A stretch of DNA of 64,000 bases from Paracyclopina nana (taxonomy: Eukaryota; Arthropoda; Copepoda; Cyclopoida; Cyclopettidae), in NCBI GenBank assembly GCA_019096065.1, contig JAGUCH010000009.1, positions 1,560,001 through 1,624,000 on the forward strand, in the 5' to 3' direction. The notes beneath the pieces are model-generated. The model was not told the DNA's origin. It saw only the letters and a list, made by a program, of their open reading frames with translations, and did no database searches. Shown piece by piece: positions 34,101-48,801 of this stretch (within the stretch, counting starts at the first letter, position 1; the number at the start of each line of letters is the position of its first letter). The translations under genes were made by a program, and so were the position numbers.

Positions 34101-35401
34101 GGCCTGCAGTGGTGAATGCTTTCTACAGTCCGTTAGAGAACTCGATTCAATTCCCAGCTGGTATCCTACAAGGCATATTTTTCTCCAATAATCGGCCCAG
34201 ATACCTTAATTATGGGGCAATTGGCTGGGTCATAGGCCACGAAATAACGCATGGGTTCGATGACCAGGGCCGACAATTTGATAATGAAGGTAATTTCCTT
34301 TTCACTGTTTTGACCACAAATTATGGCTCACTTTCACATTGAAGGAAAAAACGTTTTTCCCACATCAAATAAGAGAGAGAGGCAGGCAAAAAACGATCTT
34401 TGATAAATAATGGCGTGAAAAGTGACACCTTTTTGATGTCCGCGTGTAACTGAAAATTAGTGCATCCAAATCAGATGGTGTTTTCTGCCTCGAAAATCCT
34501 TTATTTTTCTGTGCATTGAGGATCTACCTTCAGTACAAATTTGTTTGATTGAATGAGCAAATAAGAGTTCTTCTACATGTAGTACAAATGCAAACAACCT
34601 ATACCAGTTCTCGCTTGTACCAGAATTAGCCAGATTCCCAAATGTGTACCCATACACTAATGCGACGTTCATCTAAGTCGTAATTCCCTTTGCTTTTGGA
34701 TTAAGTGGTGCTCTCAATGTAAATGGCAAAGTAATGAGCCTCTTTTGTACACTTTCAACTTTGCATTCAGTAGAAATTGAGATCTCGAGTACAAAATTAT
34801 TTTGCGTCAAGATTTTCTCAAGATTTTTTTCGCATTGAGAAGATTGTAAGCACCAATTTATTTGTGTACAATTTTAGGCAATTTGGTGGACTGGTGGCAT
34901 CCTGTGACGAAGGAGAAGTACATGAAGAAGGCTCAGTGCATCATTTCTCAGTACAGCAATTACACAATTCCCGAGCTTGGCCTCAGCCTCAATGGCATCA
35001 ACACACAGGGAGAAAACATTGCGGACAACGGTGGCATCAAGGAGGCCTACCGAGCTTACAGTAAACAATGATAATACCTATGACTATATCTGTTTTTCCT
35101 ATCTAATTGCTCTCTGTTTTCCTATGAAATTGCAGACAAATGGGTGCTCCGCCACAAGGAGGAGAAACTGTTGCCTGGCCTCAATTATACTCAGCGGCAA
35201 CTTTTCTGGGTCAGCGCGGCCAACGTGTGGTGTGCCAAGTACAGGCCCAAGGCATTAAAATTGCGGGTTCTCACGGGGGTCCATGCCCCGGACATGTTTC
35301 GGGTTCGGGGCCCATTTTCCAACATGCCCGAATTTGCCAGTGACTTTCAGTGTGCCCTCGGGACCGCCATGAACCCCGCAGACAAATGTCAAGTATGGTA
35401 A
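31116..35401 (+). CDS. Neprilysin-like M13 zinc metallopeptidase, 773 residues, nine exons
   Basis: Exons 31116-31318, 31392-31641, 32298-32678, 32742-33196, 33338-33520, 33576-33756, 34070-34289, 34878-35060 and 35136-35401 total 2,322 bases, all phases consistent. A short cytoplasmic start with [11 protein letters not shown] precedes one membrane helix ([20 protein letters not shown]), giving a type II ectoenzyme. The M13 domain has the [13 protein letters not shown] start, the substrate-binding NAFYSP, the zinc motif HEITH (His608, Glu609, His612), the third zinc ligand Glu670 in GENIADNGG, and the carboxyl CQVW. All catalytic elements are present. Such enzymes cut small peptide hormones at the cell surface. 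The ATG at 31116 is preferred because the frame upstream has no other ATG. The DH31 precursor lies 10 kb away, but a functional link is not implied. Confidence 0.93.
31788..31958. mobile_element. 171 bp MITE with ATA target duplication in a neprilysin intron
   Basis: It starts AGGGCGTTCTCATATTGCA and ends TGCGATATGAGAACGCCCT, a 19 bp terminal inverted repeat, and is flanked on both sides by ATA. Interior TTTTGGTTAGACCAAA motifs are also inverted. It lies in the intron between exons 2 and 3. Confidence 0.85.
33251..33265 (+). promoter_or_regulatory. CTCF-like motif in a neprilysin intron
   Basis: CTACTAGATGGCGCT matches the CTCF core at 14 of 15 positions. It is one of several AGATGGCGC occurrences in the window. 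Confidence 0.3.
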
Positions 35402-36170
35402 ACAATAGAAGAAAAAATATATAAAGCTACTACGGCTATGTAATACATACTACATTATTATTCTATTCAATAAAACCACGTCTAACTTCTCTGCGCGTGC
35501 ATTGAACTTATTTACGATGACAGGCCTGTGGCATCTACATGTTTATGAGTGACAAGTCGGATTTTATGCGGAATTCGTCTCTGCGAAAATCTAACAAAAA
35601 ATCATCGCTAAAATATTGCCTTTAACTAAGCAGAGAATGTCTTAATGGAGTGTGCTCGAAATGAGATAAAGTAGTCGGGGAAACTTTGTTGCTAAAACTA
35701 AATCACTTTGGAGGGAGTTGTGGTGGGAGAACTTTCTCTCTAATTAATGATTTATGGCAGGAACAAAGCTAAGTTCTTAAAATCTTGCAATGCAAAAGTA
35801 CTTCTATGGTCCTTGAGCTCGTACAGCAAGCTGAGGAAAAAATTTGAGGTTAAGTGCTCAAGTGTGGGCAGATAATAACATAAATATTCTTGCTAGAAAC
35901 AATGGACAAGCGATGACTCTTCTAGAGTTTGCCATCATTTTTCGCAAAATAATCCAATTTGGGTATGGAAAGAGCATTTCTTTTCAAGCTTGAAGGGCTG
36001 AAGAGGCATATTTGGCCAAAATGTACAGCAAAGAACCTTTGAGCAAATTGCAAGAAAATTGCCTTGTTGACCAACCCTAAAGCAAACTTTTTTGAGCCGT
36101 TCTGGTAGCAATAAAAGCCAAAGCAGAACCACTGGCCACCTCAGAACGGAATCAACTCCCGAATCATCAA
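35402..36170. other. Intergenic DNA and 5' UTR of the small peptide gene
   Basis: No coding frame recognised. A polyadenylation signal AATAAA at 35469-35474 probably serves neprilysin. The right end contains the 5' UTR exon of the next gene, ending in a GGTAAGACC donor near 36170. Confidence 0.5.
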
Positions 36171-36233
36171 GGTAAGACCATTTTCTTATGATAATCAAAG
36201 ATGATAACGCAACATTTTCAAATATTTTTTTAG

Positions 36234-36410
36234 ATGAAAATCTATGCTCTATTTTTGGCCATTTTGGTCGTTTTGGCAGGAGTCTTCATGAGCTCCACTG
36301 AAGCTTTGCCCAAGCCTGGCTCGAAGATCCCCAACGTGAGCCGCAAATCTGGATCCTCCTTCTCCAGCTTGAAGAAAGCCTTGTCCAAGTCCAAAAGACC
36401 ATTGGAATAA
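36234..36410 (+). CDS. 58-residue secreted cationic peptide
   Basis: The ATG at 36234 follows directly on a TTTTTTTAG acceptor, so an intron of about 60 bp splits the 5' UTR just before the start. Residues 1-24 form a clear signal peptide (MKIYALFLAILVVLAG, then SSTEA before cleavage). The predicted mature part of 34 residues is rich in K, S and P, carries nine basic and one acidic residue (net about +8), has no cysteine, and contains SFSSLKKALSKSKR, which can fold as an amphipathic helix. An AATAAA at 36512-36517 lies 102 bases past the TAA. The full gene structure argues strongly for expression. A linear antimicrobial or signalling peptide is plausible, but no family was recognised. Confidence 0.7.
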   Translation: MKIYALFLAILVVLAGVFMSSTEALPKPGSKIPNVSRKSGSSFSSLKKALSKSKRPLE

Positions 36411-36607
36411 TGACGGATTGAACACCAGATGATGCTGATCATAACTTTGGCAATGAGGACCAAGTAATATAAATTAACTTTCAAAAGATGTCTTTTCACA
36501 CACATTTGAACAATAAAACCTTTTTTTAACTGCAGAACAAAAACTTGAGTGTGTATTATTTGGATAAATGTCTTTTCTTTTAAACAAAAAAACCAGATTA
36601 GCGTTAG

Positions 36608-40045
<3,438 letters not shown>

Positions 40046-42377
40046 ATGCCGTATCCAAGGTATGGAGGCGGTCCAATGGACAACCGTAATCAGGGCCAAA
40101 ATGTAAGTCAACTTCCCTCCTCTCATTTGGCATCAAATTCTTGTCATTTATTTTTTCCGGGAAAGTTTGTTATTATCCGAGCGTCGCGCGGCTGAAAGTA
40201 ATAAGGCTGCATAACAGGTGGCGTTATGTTCGGTGTAATTAGTCAGTTTTGTAATTATCATGATAATTAATCACTTAATTGTAAGCTCAACCGTCTAGCT
40301 AATGTCCTTTTCCGAGTGCCTTATTTATTTTGAGTCTGAAATAATGTTTAAAGTTTCAGATGCAGCAAGTCTCGCCTTGGCAAGGCGGATTTCCAGCTGG
40401 TGGGAGTCAAGGTCCGGCCAATCCCTTGAATTTGCTCGGATCCCTGATGGGCTCAGGCACTGGTAATGTGGCCAATTTGGCAACTTCTTTGGTGGCCCAA
40501 GCCTTGCAAAACAAGCCTGGTGGGATGCTCATCGGTGGCAATCATTTTGGCGGCCCCGGATCATCCATGGGTGGTGCCAATCGTGGGGGTGGCTTCATGG
40601 ATCGTGGAGGTCGAGGAGGAGATGACTTCCGAGTAAGCTTTTTCACCTCAAGTTTTCAAATAACCTTAAATGTTTCTTGTGAGCTTAAACACTACAACAG
40701 CCGCGAGCTGAAAGTCTCTTCCTGCATTTAAAAAAATGGACAAAAAGTCTTCACAATCGGTCTTCATCTATTCTTGATTCATCATTATTATTAGAGAGGA
40801 CGTGATCATCATCGACATTCCTCATCATCGTCGTCAAGAAGATCATTTAGTAGACGATCCAGATCCAGATCGCCTGTCAACCGAGATCGGCGTGGAGGAT
40901 CTCGCCGTGACGCTGAAAGTCATCATGCTCGACGTCCTCAAAATTCGACTCAAAGGCAGCCGAGAGCCAGAGCTGGCTCGCCCAAGGACAGGTACAGAAA
41001 CTTGTCTCTTGCCACATCATTCTCTCTTCAATCTCTCTTGCGTTCTCGTCGGCAACTCTCTTCAAAGATCATCATTGAGAATTGATCTCCTGTTGAGGAA
41101 AACAGATCTCCTCTCTGATTGAGCTTCCGGAACTTGTCTCCAACTAGGCTGGTTTGTTCTGGACTGGCTCATTTACTGTTCTAATCCATCTTTTTCTCTA
41201 CTTGCTTCCGCAGGGCTCCTTTCGAGATCTACATTGGAAACTACCCAGTGCGATTTCGCGAAAATGATGTGCGCAACTTGTTCACTGAACACGGTGTGTC
41301 AGTCTCGACCATTCGCCTCAAACATGATGGACACAAAGTGTAAGGCATTTTTGGCTCATCCAACATTTCAATAGTTTACCACATTAGGATATCAAAACTG
41401 ACATTGACCAAAGTTTACGTGATTAATGAGCCTCTCATTTCTTGCAGCTTTGCATTTGCGGAAACGACAAGTGAGGAAGAGATCCAGAAGGCCATTAAGG
41501 CTATGGATTCAAAGGAAATTCATGGAAGGCGACTGCGTGTGCGATCATCCAAGGACAAAGATCGGCATGACAAAGGCAACCATGGCAACCAGGATGATAA
41601 TAAGTACGTCAGACCTTACGATCCAAGCTCTGTTTTTTTATCCCACAAATTGATGCCTTTTTCAGAAAGAAAGCTAATCCACCGAAGCGTGAGCTGAAAG
41701 AAGAAGATGTCACTCGTCACCTCGTTTTTGCCATCGATGGATTCCTTGAGCGGCAAGTTGCCAAGTTCTTGCCTGTCGAGGGGGAAACTGAGGCCGATGG
41801 CGAAGTCCGTACTGAGAAGAAGGAGAAAATCCAGCAAGCCAAGGTTTTGCTCAGAGAAGCCTTTGACATTCCTGAGGATGACAACTCACTCAAAGTGAGC
41901 CGCAACCTTGAGCTGCAATTCTTGCAAAGTAATCGTAGGGAGATTCCGGTCCCCGAGCCTGAGCCTGAGCCTCAAGTTGAAGAGGTTGCTGAGGAAGCCA
42001 AGGATGAAGAAGTTGAGGAAGTCATTGAGGAAGTGGAAGAAATCGAGGAAGTGGAAGAGGATGCCAATGGGGAGGCAGAAGAGGTCACTGAGGCCGACAA
42101 AGATGAGGAGTCTGAATTGATCGAGGAGCTTGGGGGAGCCATCGAAGGACTGGTGGAAGATGAGCCTGCGGTTGATCCAGAGGAAGAAGAAGAAACGGAG
42201 GAAGCTCCCATCGAGGAGGAACCTCAGGAGCAAGAGGCTGTGGAAGAGGAAAATGAGCCAGCGGAGGAAGATGATGAGGTCATGGAAGAGGCTGTTCCAG
42301 CGGTGAAGACACCTGCTCGAGGCCGTGGCCGCGGAGTCGGCCGCGCCAGGAGGTCACGTGGCCGCAGAGGAGCCTAA
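40046..42377 (+). CDS. RNA-binding protein: Gly-rich, RS and RRM domains, acidic and RG-rich tail, 506 residues
   Basis: Exons 40046-40102, 40360-40632, 40795-40991, 41214-41339, 41448-41603 and 41666-42377 total 1,521 bases with continuous phase. Residues 1-110 are glycine-rich (MPYPRYGGGPMD, RGGGFMDRGGRGG). Residues 111-176 are an RS segment (RRSFSRRSRSRSPVNR). A single RRM follows, from FEIYIGNYPVRFREND (RNP2) to KVFAFAETTSEEE (RNP1) and HGRRLRVRSS. The carboxyl half has a helical block (DVTRHLVFAIDGFLERQ), a long glutamate-rich region and an arginine-glycine tail (ARGRGRGVGRARR). The composition points to nuclear mRNA processing or splicing. I do not recognise the exact orthologue. An AATAAA lies at about 42415. 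Confidence 0.85.
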
Positions 42378-42876
42378 AAATCCTCTGGTATGTTTTCTTT
42401 TCTCAAAGCGTGAGAATAAAGCACTTTTCCCTATATGCTTACTATTTGGGAGTCCAAAGTCGATGCCTTGGGTTATTCCATGCAAACTCTCCTTTATTTG
42501 AGTTCCCTACATTTTTTAGATGTTCGCTCAAGAGAATTGCCATTGCTAATAGAATGAAAAACCATGTTGAGACAGGAGAATTCCCAGCGTGACGTGACGA
42601 TTACGCGAAATGGACGCATAGAACTCAAGATTAAAGCAACCGTCAGCCTCCATAATATTTATTTTGTCATGGTGTGAAGTAGAAATGGGAGATGAAACAA
42701 TGAAGGATGGCGCGAGAGGAGCCAATTAAATTTCTTAAGAGAGAGAAGAATTTGGGGTTGTTGATAAGTGTAAAATTTGGGTTACTATATTAATATGGTG
42801 ATAGTAGGTTATCTTGTGGCGAACAACAACTAGTTAACTCAGATTTTTGTTCTGTTCTGCTTTTAGTCTTGGTTGT
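42378..42876. other. Convergent 3' region between the RRM gene and DH31
   Basis: Contains the polyadenylation signal of the RRM gene (about 42415, plus strand) and a candidate AATAAA for DH31 on the minus strand near 42664-42659. No other gene recognised. Confidence 0.6.
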
Positions 42877-45028
42877 TTACGCTGATGAACGCTTCTTCTT
42901 TTTGCCGGGACCACCGGAGTATCGGGCTGCTGCCATACCCATGAAATGCTTTGCAGCTTGACTTCCAGAGAAACCTCGACCAAGGCCAAAATCAATGCCT
43001 CTCTTGGAGCTGAAAGAACATATGAAAATAGTTATAGATATTGAATTTTTAAGTAATATCAGTTTTCACCTTGAACCCTGAGAAAAACTTGTATGTGGTG
43101 TTCATCTATATAAGTGCAATTAGAATTCTTTTGCAGCTCAGTTTAGCTAAGTTTTAATCAAAACTTAGGTTGGCTGTCTTCAGATTATATTTTTCACCAT
43201 GCAGATGAACACCGCATTAGTTGAACATTACAAACTGCACCTTCTTACCACCACCGAGGGATTTTATTGAATTTGACATAATTGCATAATATGAAATGTG
43301 GAAGTCCCTGCCTTTTTTTAATGAAGTGACATTGATGAATTGAGATAGAAATGATAGCATGCATGACAACAAAGTTTGCTAATTAGATAAATATGTGGAA
43401 CATGGAAATAGTATAATAATAAAGGAGGAAATATTAAATCTGTCTCGGGAAATGGTGAATATAGTACTTTAAGGTGTTCACAATTCTCTGGCTGTATGTT
43501 TCATACAGCCTTCCAGCTTTGAGGGCCTAAAATTGGACAAATGTGCCTAATTACATTAACGATTTTGTGAGAAAATCCATTAAAGCATGAGGTCACCAGC
43601 ACTGCTTTCCTTTTTAAGTCCCATGGGAGATTTCAAGAGCTTATCCCTAATTAATTAATGAAGCCACCACCATGATCATAGATAATGATTTGAAAATGTG
43701 GATGTGTGCATTTATTCAGCGTTCATCTACAAAGAAAATAGCATTACACGCGCACTTTTCCAAATAAGATTGCAGCTTATAAAAAACTGGAAAACTATTG
43801 GAGCTTTTGTCATCAAGCATTTCAATTCAAAGCTGTGAATACATTTTACAAAAAAAAAAGTATTTTACGGCAGTAAAAAGTCTTCACTCAGTAGATGAAC
43901 ACCGCATTGAAATCACATGCAAATGTGCTAGATGACACATTTGGAAAATTTTGTCTCTTTTATTAGGGCTGAGTTTACCTTACAGGAGCGTCTTCAAATG
44001 ACGGCATTGTGGTTAGTTCACTGCGTTTAATGAGAAATGAATAGGATACTGTGTGTTGCTTTCCAAATGCATGATTATTATTATCATCAGAAGAAGGAAC
44101 TGCATCCAATAAATTACTTTTGGCTTCTGATGCCAACAAAGGAAAGGGTAGAGAGAGAGAGAGCCAAGGAAGAACTTTTCAGTGTTAATACGGCTTTCAG
44201 ATTGCTTGTAGAAGGGCTCAAAAAAGTTGAGTACTGCAGCTGTAACGGGCAAATTGGGCATGTCACCTTTTTTCCCACCCTCTATCATGCATAGTACAAG
44301 AATTAATGCATTGCATTCAACATGTGTGATAAATTATGATTAACTCGCACACTCTCACATTTTTAACTACATATAGTATCGATTACAGTGTAGATCACTA
44401 TTAGGGAATCGAAAGAAATCAGGGACCGCCGTTTTGGCACCAGGTGGCGCTAGTGTGTACCCTTGCGGGCTGCACGGCCAAGGGCTGACTTGGCTATGCC
44501 ACTAGTCAAAGTTATTCCACCTGGCGAGCAATTTTGTCCCTTTAACTTAAGTAACTTTTTCGAAAAATAGACTTTTTTAAGTGCAATTTTCTTGGCTTTT
44601 GAACAGCTCTTACTGTTCGCTAAATAAAGTGGGTAAAATTGTTAAAAGGATTGCTAGGGTACTACTACGTAATCGATGTAAAAAAAATTGTACTTACTGC
44701 TCCATGGGTCTCGTATTCGGCAATCTGGCTCTCATTTTGGAAAGTATCTCGAACAAAAAGCTGGGATCTCGACTGATGAGGTCATTTGCGATCTCTAAAG
44801 ATTTGAGGTCTTCATTATCAGGCATCTCATACTCCGAAGGAACATTGTGAAGCCGTTGATTTAAGCTAGGCCTAAATGTTTGTTCAAAGAGGTGAGCTCG
44901 CACTCAAGTTTACAAATCATTAAATATGGCTCTTACAAGTCCTCAAGTCTGTAAGTTAAGCTCTGTTTGGTGAGAGAGGCGAGAACGATGCCAACTAAAA
45001 CGAGACATTCGATCCTTAAACCAATCAT
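42877..45028 (-). CDS. Dh31: DH31 (calcitonin-like diuretic hormone) precursor, 132 residues
   Basis: Exons 45028-44937, 44871-44698 and 43009-42877 sum to 133 codons, each junction in phase 2. Residues 1-18 or so are a signal peptide ([18 protein letters not shown]). A 70-residue spacer follows, then SKR and a 31-residue hormone: [18 protein letters not shown] at its start and YSGGP at its end, followed by GKKKKR, which provides the amide donor glycine and a basic cleavage site. Length, spacing and ends match arthropod DH31, which acts on a calcitonin-receptor-like GPCR to drive diuresis and gut motility. The hormone has Met at positions 20 and 22 and Arg at 26, where insects usually have Leu and Asn. 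The 5' UTR acceptor (CAG) is two bases before the ATG. The second intron is 1.7 kb and contains small inverted elements. Confidence 0.93.
43100..43220. mobile_element. Short inverted-end element (GGTGTTCATCTA family), in the DH31 intron
   Basis: Ends TGGTGTTCATCTATA and CAGATGAACACCGCATTA are inverted repeats about 120 bp apart. Similar end pairs occur at about 43725-43908 and 49683-49834. Confidence 0.45.
43715..43910. mobile_element. Second short inverted-end element of the TTCATCTA family
   Basis: Left end TTCAGCGTTCATCTAC, right end GTAGATGAACACCGCATTG. Interior AT-rich and unlike the first copy, so only the ends are shared. Confidence 0.4.
44437..44451 (+). promoter_or_regulatory. CTCF-like motif
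   Basis: GCACCAGGTGGCGCT matches the 15-base CTCF core (CCASYAGRKGGCRSY) at 14 positions. It lies in the DH31 second intron. Binding is inference from motif only. Confidence 0.4.
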
Positions 45029-45361
45029 ACCTGAAATGTGATTGTGCGAAATGAAGGCCAAGTACACATGTGTATTTACTGTATTTGCTCAAAGCATGTG
45101 CTATACTACAGCTAGGGTGCTAAACTTTATGGGTCCACGGGTCATAAAACTTAACCACCCAAATATGTGTGTCCTTTTTATTATTTCTGATCTTTGCATT
45201 ATTATTGCTCGAGATAATGCAAATAATATATACTTTTTATGTTGTGTGGCAGAGATTTTTCGAACCTTAACAATTAAGGTTATTTTCGCCCCATCTAAAA
45301 AATGCTCAGTTTAATGATGAACTTATAATATTGACATTCTAGTGGTGCTCTTTTGCAATAA

Positions 45362-45745
45362 GCCATTGGAGGGACAAACTTTATCGCTAGATGGCGCTTT
45401 TTGGGCATTTTTTTGGGAAAAACTGTCGCGCGGGAAACTTGTCACGTGATCACGAGCGGCAATTTGATTGGCTGATCAGCGGAGCCAGGCTAGAAAAATT
45501 TGGTTTCAACAATGAACAGCTTGGAAGGTTGTGTAAGTTGCATATGGTTTTATGACTTGAAAGGGTGCCATTTTATCCGTAGACAATGTCATATTAATAC
45601 AGTTTTTAGAATTAGTGCATCAAAAGCCAAAAAATAGCCCATTTTTAATTGCCTATGTAGCGTAGCCATGTCAAATGTACTGGGCAAAGTTGCCGGGCTA
45701 GATGGCGCATGGAATTTACAATTTAGTGACTCTACGCCTTTGGCT
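45362..45745. repeat. Dispersed repeat, copy 2
   Basis: Direct copy of 26045-26420 (shared TTGATTGGCTGATCAGCGGA and CATATGGTTTTATG). It contains two AGATGGCGC motifs, as does the first copy. Confidence 0.8.
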
Positions 45746-46771
45746 TATAAGTTTGAATAAATTAGCAAATTATAAATATATAGCTCTTCTAAAAAAATTG
45801 CTTTTTGCCGTAATTTTTATGTTTCTTTTATACTTACTACACTGGTGAGGGCCAAATACGAAACGAAAAATTCAGATTACCCTCCTCTCCTGAAGGTCGT
45901 ATCTGGCAGAATGAGGACCTACAAAGCATGAGCCTCAATTTTATACTATATTCCACCGTGACGTAGCGCAACAATGCTATACCTCAAATAAGAGAGCGGC
46001 CTTTACAAAGCTGGCAAATGTTGAAAGAAGGAGTATTTAAATACACCATACACAGGTTATGGTGACACTCACATTGACAACATGTTAGTTATTCCAATGA
46101 CAAAGCCTGTCATGCATATGGTACTGTATAACTAAATGCTTTAAATCGTTTCAGAAACACCCTATTTATTGCCTTGACAACCTCTTAGAAGATGGATGTG
46201 CAATTCAAAATTTGCCTTGTTCAGGAAAACTTTTTGCTTTTTGGAACACAAATCCTGATATTGAAGGAAATCAAGCTAAGACTAGGTTTTAATCATATAT
46301 GTATTATTTGAACAATTCTGAAATGTCGTCATAGACCATGACGTACGCCTTTCTTAGCAATGTAATTTAAAAGTAAAAAAGTGTAAAAATGATAATGGAC
46401 CCTAAGTATATATGAATAGTTCTTTTGCCTAAAGTATATGCATAGTTCCGCAAAAGATCAATTATGTGTAGCAATCCATCAAATATTTGATGTCCTGCAC
46501 ATTTCAGCACACATTGACTTGGCAAAGGACCTAACCCAAACTACTTACAACACCCAAGAATTATATATTTACTGAAAGTGTAATCACTTCCAATAACATA
46601 ATAGTTTTTACTATTAGCTGAGACGGCTGAGCAGTACATAAGCCCCGACCATATAATTTCCATGATTTTTCATTGTTGTTTGATGGAGAGGAGGATAATG
46701 AACATTATGCATCTACAAGTGGATAATGATCATTATGCCTCACTTGATCCTTGCGCCATGGAAAAAAAGGA

Positions 46772-46840
46772 GAGCAGCAGTAAGAATCGAACCCCGGTCA
46801 CCCGGGTAGCGCGCCGACGCTCTACCTCTTAGCCATCAAT
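46772..46840 (-). other. tRNA-derived sequence (box A and B), probably pseudogene or SINE head
   Basis: On the minus strand TGGCTAAGAGG matches the pol III box A exactly and GGTTCGATTCT matches box B with one change. The T stem and acceptor do not pair, so it is not a functional tRNA. Confidence 0.5.
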
Positions 46841-47614
46841 TTGATTATGAAAATAGCTTATGAGCAAGCGGTTAAAAAAGATGGCCAGATGGGCCGGCGC
46901 GGCACGGCCGCAAGACGCAACGGCAACAGGCGCATGCACAGTGGTTAAAAATGCTGCTATCACGCTCATCCCGAAAAAGTCTCGAAATTCATGAAATTGA
47001 AGCTAAAAACAGGCTACCATAGCTCCTCATTCCGCGAATTTCCATGCCCAATTTCAATTGATTATACTAAAACGGTGTCTTGGTTATTTTTTTGTCACAG
47101 TATCTTGATTACATTCGGTTCCAAACAAAAGTTATAGCTGACTGAAAATAGCAAAAAATGGCTCCTCTACTATTTTTCCAAAAATGGACTTTATCAAAGA
47201 AAAAATTATTTTTAAGGCAGACTGTCATCTTAGTTTGTCAATATCTACTAATTTTGACACTTTTGATAGCCTAGAAGTCATTCATTCAAGTAAGAAGCTG
47301 AAAATTGGTCAAGAAATAAGAATTTGGCAATTTGACAGAATTTCTAGTGAGCGCGAAAACGGCTTTTTTGTCCACTGTGGCATAGTGAAGGCTAGACTGC
47401 TGGGTCAGCTTTGATGAGCTCACGCTCGCTGTGTGCAGCAGCCACTAGCTAGCGCGGCCGGTGCAAGCTAGACCGCTGGGTCAACTTTGATGAGCTGTCT
47501 GCAATAAAGCGAACCCCAAAATTTAAGGCATATCTTGCAAAAAAATGAGCAAGAAAAGCACTTCTTAATTGACTATCAGGTATTGCTTGAAATGTTGGGG
47601 TAGCTAATAGTATT

Positions 47615-47752
47615 AGGATTATACACCTCTAGGCTGTCGGATAACACTCATTATTTTTTAGTGTCAAGTGACAGATCACGAGTGAGCGGAGCGAACGAGT
47701 GATTGTCACGCGATAATTCGTGTTATCCTCCAGCCTAGAGGTGTATAATCCT
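47615..47752. mobile_element. 138 bp foldback element
   Basis: Ends AGGATTATACACCTCTAGGC and its exact complement GCCTAGAGGTGTATAATCCT; next to the ends GGATAACAC and GTGTTATCC continue the pairing. The loop carries GTGAGCGGAGCGAACGAGTG. Confidence 0.85.
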
Positions 47753-48801
47753 ATATTTATTTCGAGCTGGGGCAGCTCGGGCTAGTAAAGCTGTACTCGA
47801 GTTTTCCCATTTTAAAATCCTCGCTCAACTATTTAATGACCCAATTTTACGTGCCCCAGCTCGGAATATACAATTTTATATTCTGTAATACGATTTTTGA
47901 GTGTTTTAATGAAGTTACATTAGAGCATTGGAATGCCAATCCAACTGTCTGATGTTCGAATCTAGGTATTTCCTCTCTTTAATTTTGCATATTAAGTTTA
48001 GCAGCAAATATCTCAAACTGAGTGAATTTTACAGACTTGCTTATGAAATAAAAAAAGTTTAATCTTCTTTTTTCAGAGGGGGTCATTGCTATAAATAATC
48101 TCAAAAAATAATAAACTGTAGGTGCTAGACGTTCTTGAAAATGTTATGTTATGGGAAGCCGTAGGCCAGGATTTTTAAATTACTACCAAATGAACCCTAA
48201 GAACACAAGCTTTCAGAAAATGTAGTATATTAATATTAGAGTTTGGGTTAGGACCTTCTTCATGTCAATGTGAACAGTAGGTTTGGGCTGTATGTGCTAC
48301 TTCAGATTTCAAGTTCCAATGATTTGAATGTAGGCCGAGGAGTATGGAAATGATGTGTCAAAATCACGCTAAATCATAGCGTTTACGCGCATAAAGTTGG
48401 AAAACTGCTAGGAAACAGAAGGAGCATTCACACAAATTATTTGGCAAAAATCTTCAGCTGAGCAAATACAAGTTCAAATGTCAATTGTGTCCCATTGAGG
48501 AGGAGTAGCTATTATGTATATGTATCTTCCGAGTGCTTTTTACTCGCTTCAAAAAGCAATCTTTTCAGCTATGTGATAAAAATAGCCAGAATTTGGAAGG
48601 TCACCAAATGCTTCTTATTCCAAATGATGGCTACCTTTTTAGGCACCCACTTTCGTAACCTAAATGTAGTATCTGTGTTACATTATTGCTCTGAAATTCA
48701 GAGGACTCAAAATATCCAGACAAACGACTAAATAAATATTAAATACACAAGATCTAATACGAGACGTGCAGTTGGCATTACTTTGCCAAAAAATCGTAGC
48801 A

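Larger units (their letters stand above)
45029..48801. other. Gene-poor, repeat-rich interval
   Basis: About 3.8 kb without a supportable gene. It holds a dispersed repeat copy (45362-45745), a tRNA-derived sequence (about 46780-46840), a small local duplication (GCTAGACYGCTGGGTCARCTTTGATGAGCT-type, about 47390-47500) and a foldback element (47615-47752). A possible 5' UTR exon of DH31 near 45850-45930 (minus strand, bounded by AG and GGTAATC) could not be confirmed. Confidence 0.55.

Noticed and set aside
41886-42233. Leucine and phenylalanine-rich frame on the minus strand
   Set aside because: It is the complement of the glutamate-rich tail of the RRM protein.
47184-47414. 76-residue frame starting MDFIKEKIIF
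   Set aside because: No conserved motif, splice context or poly(A) signal; it lies in repeat-rich DNA.
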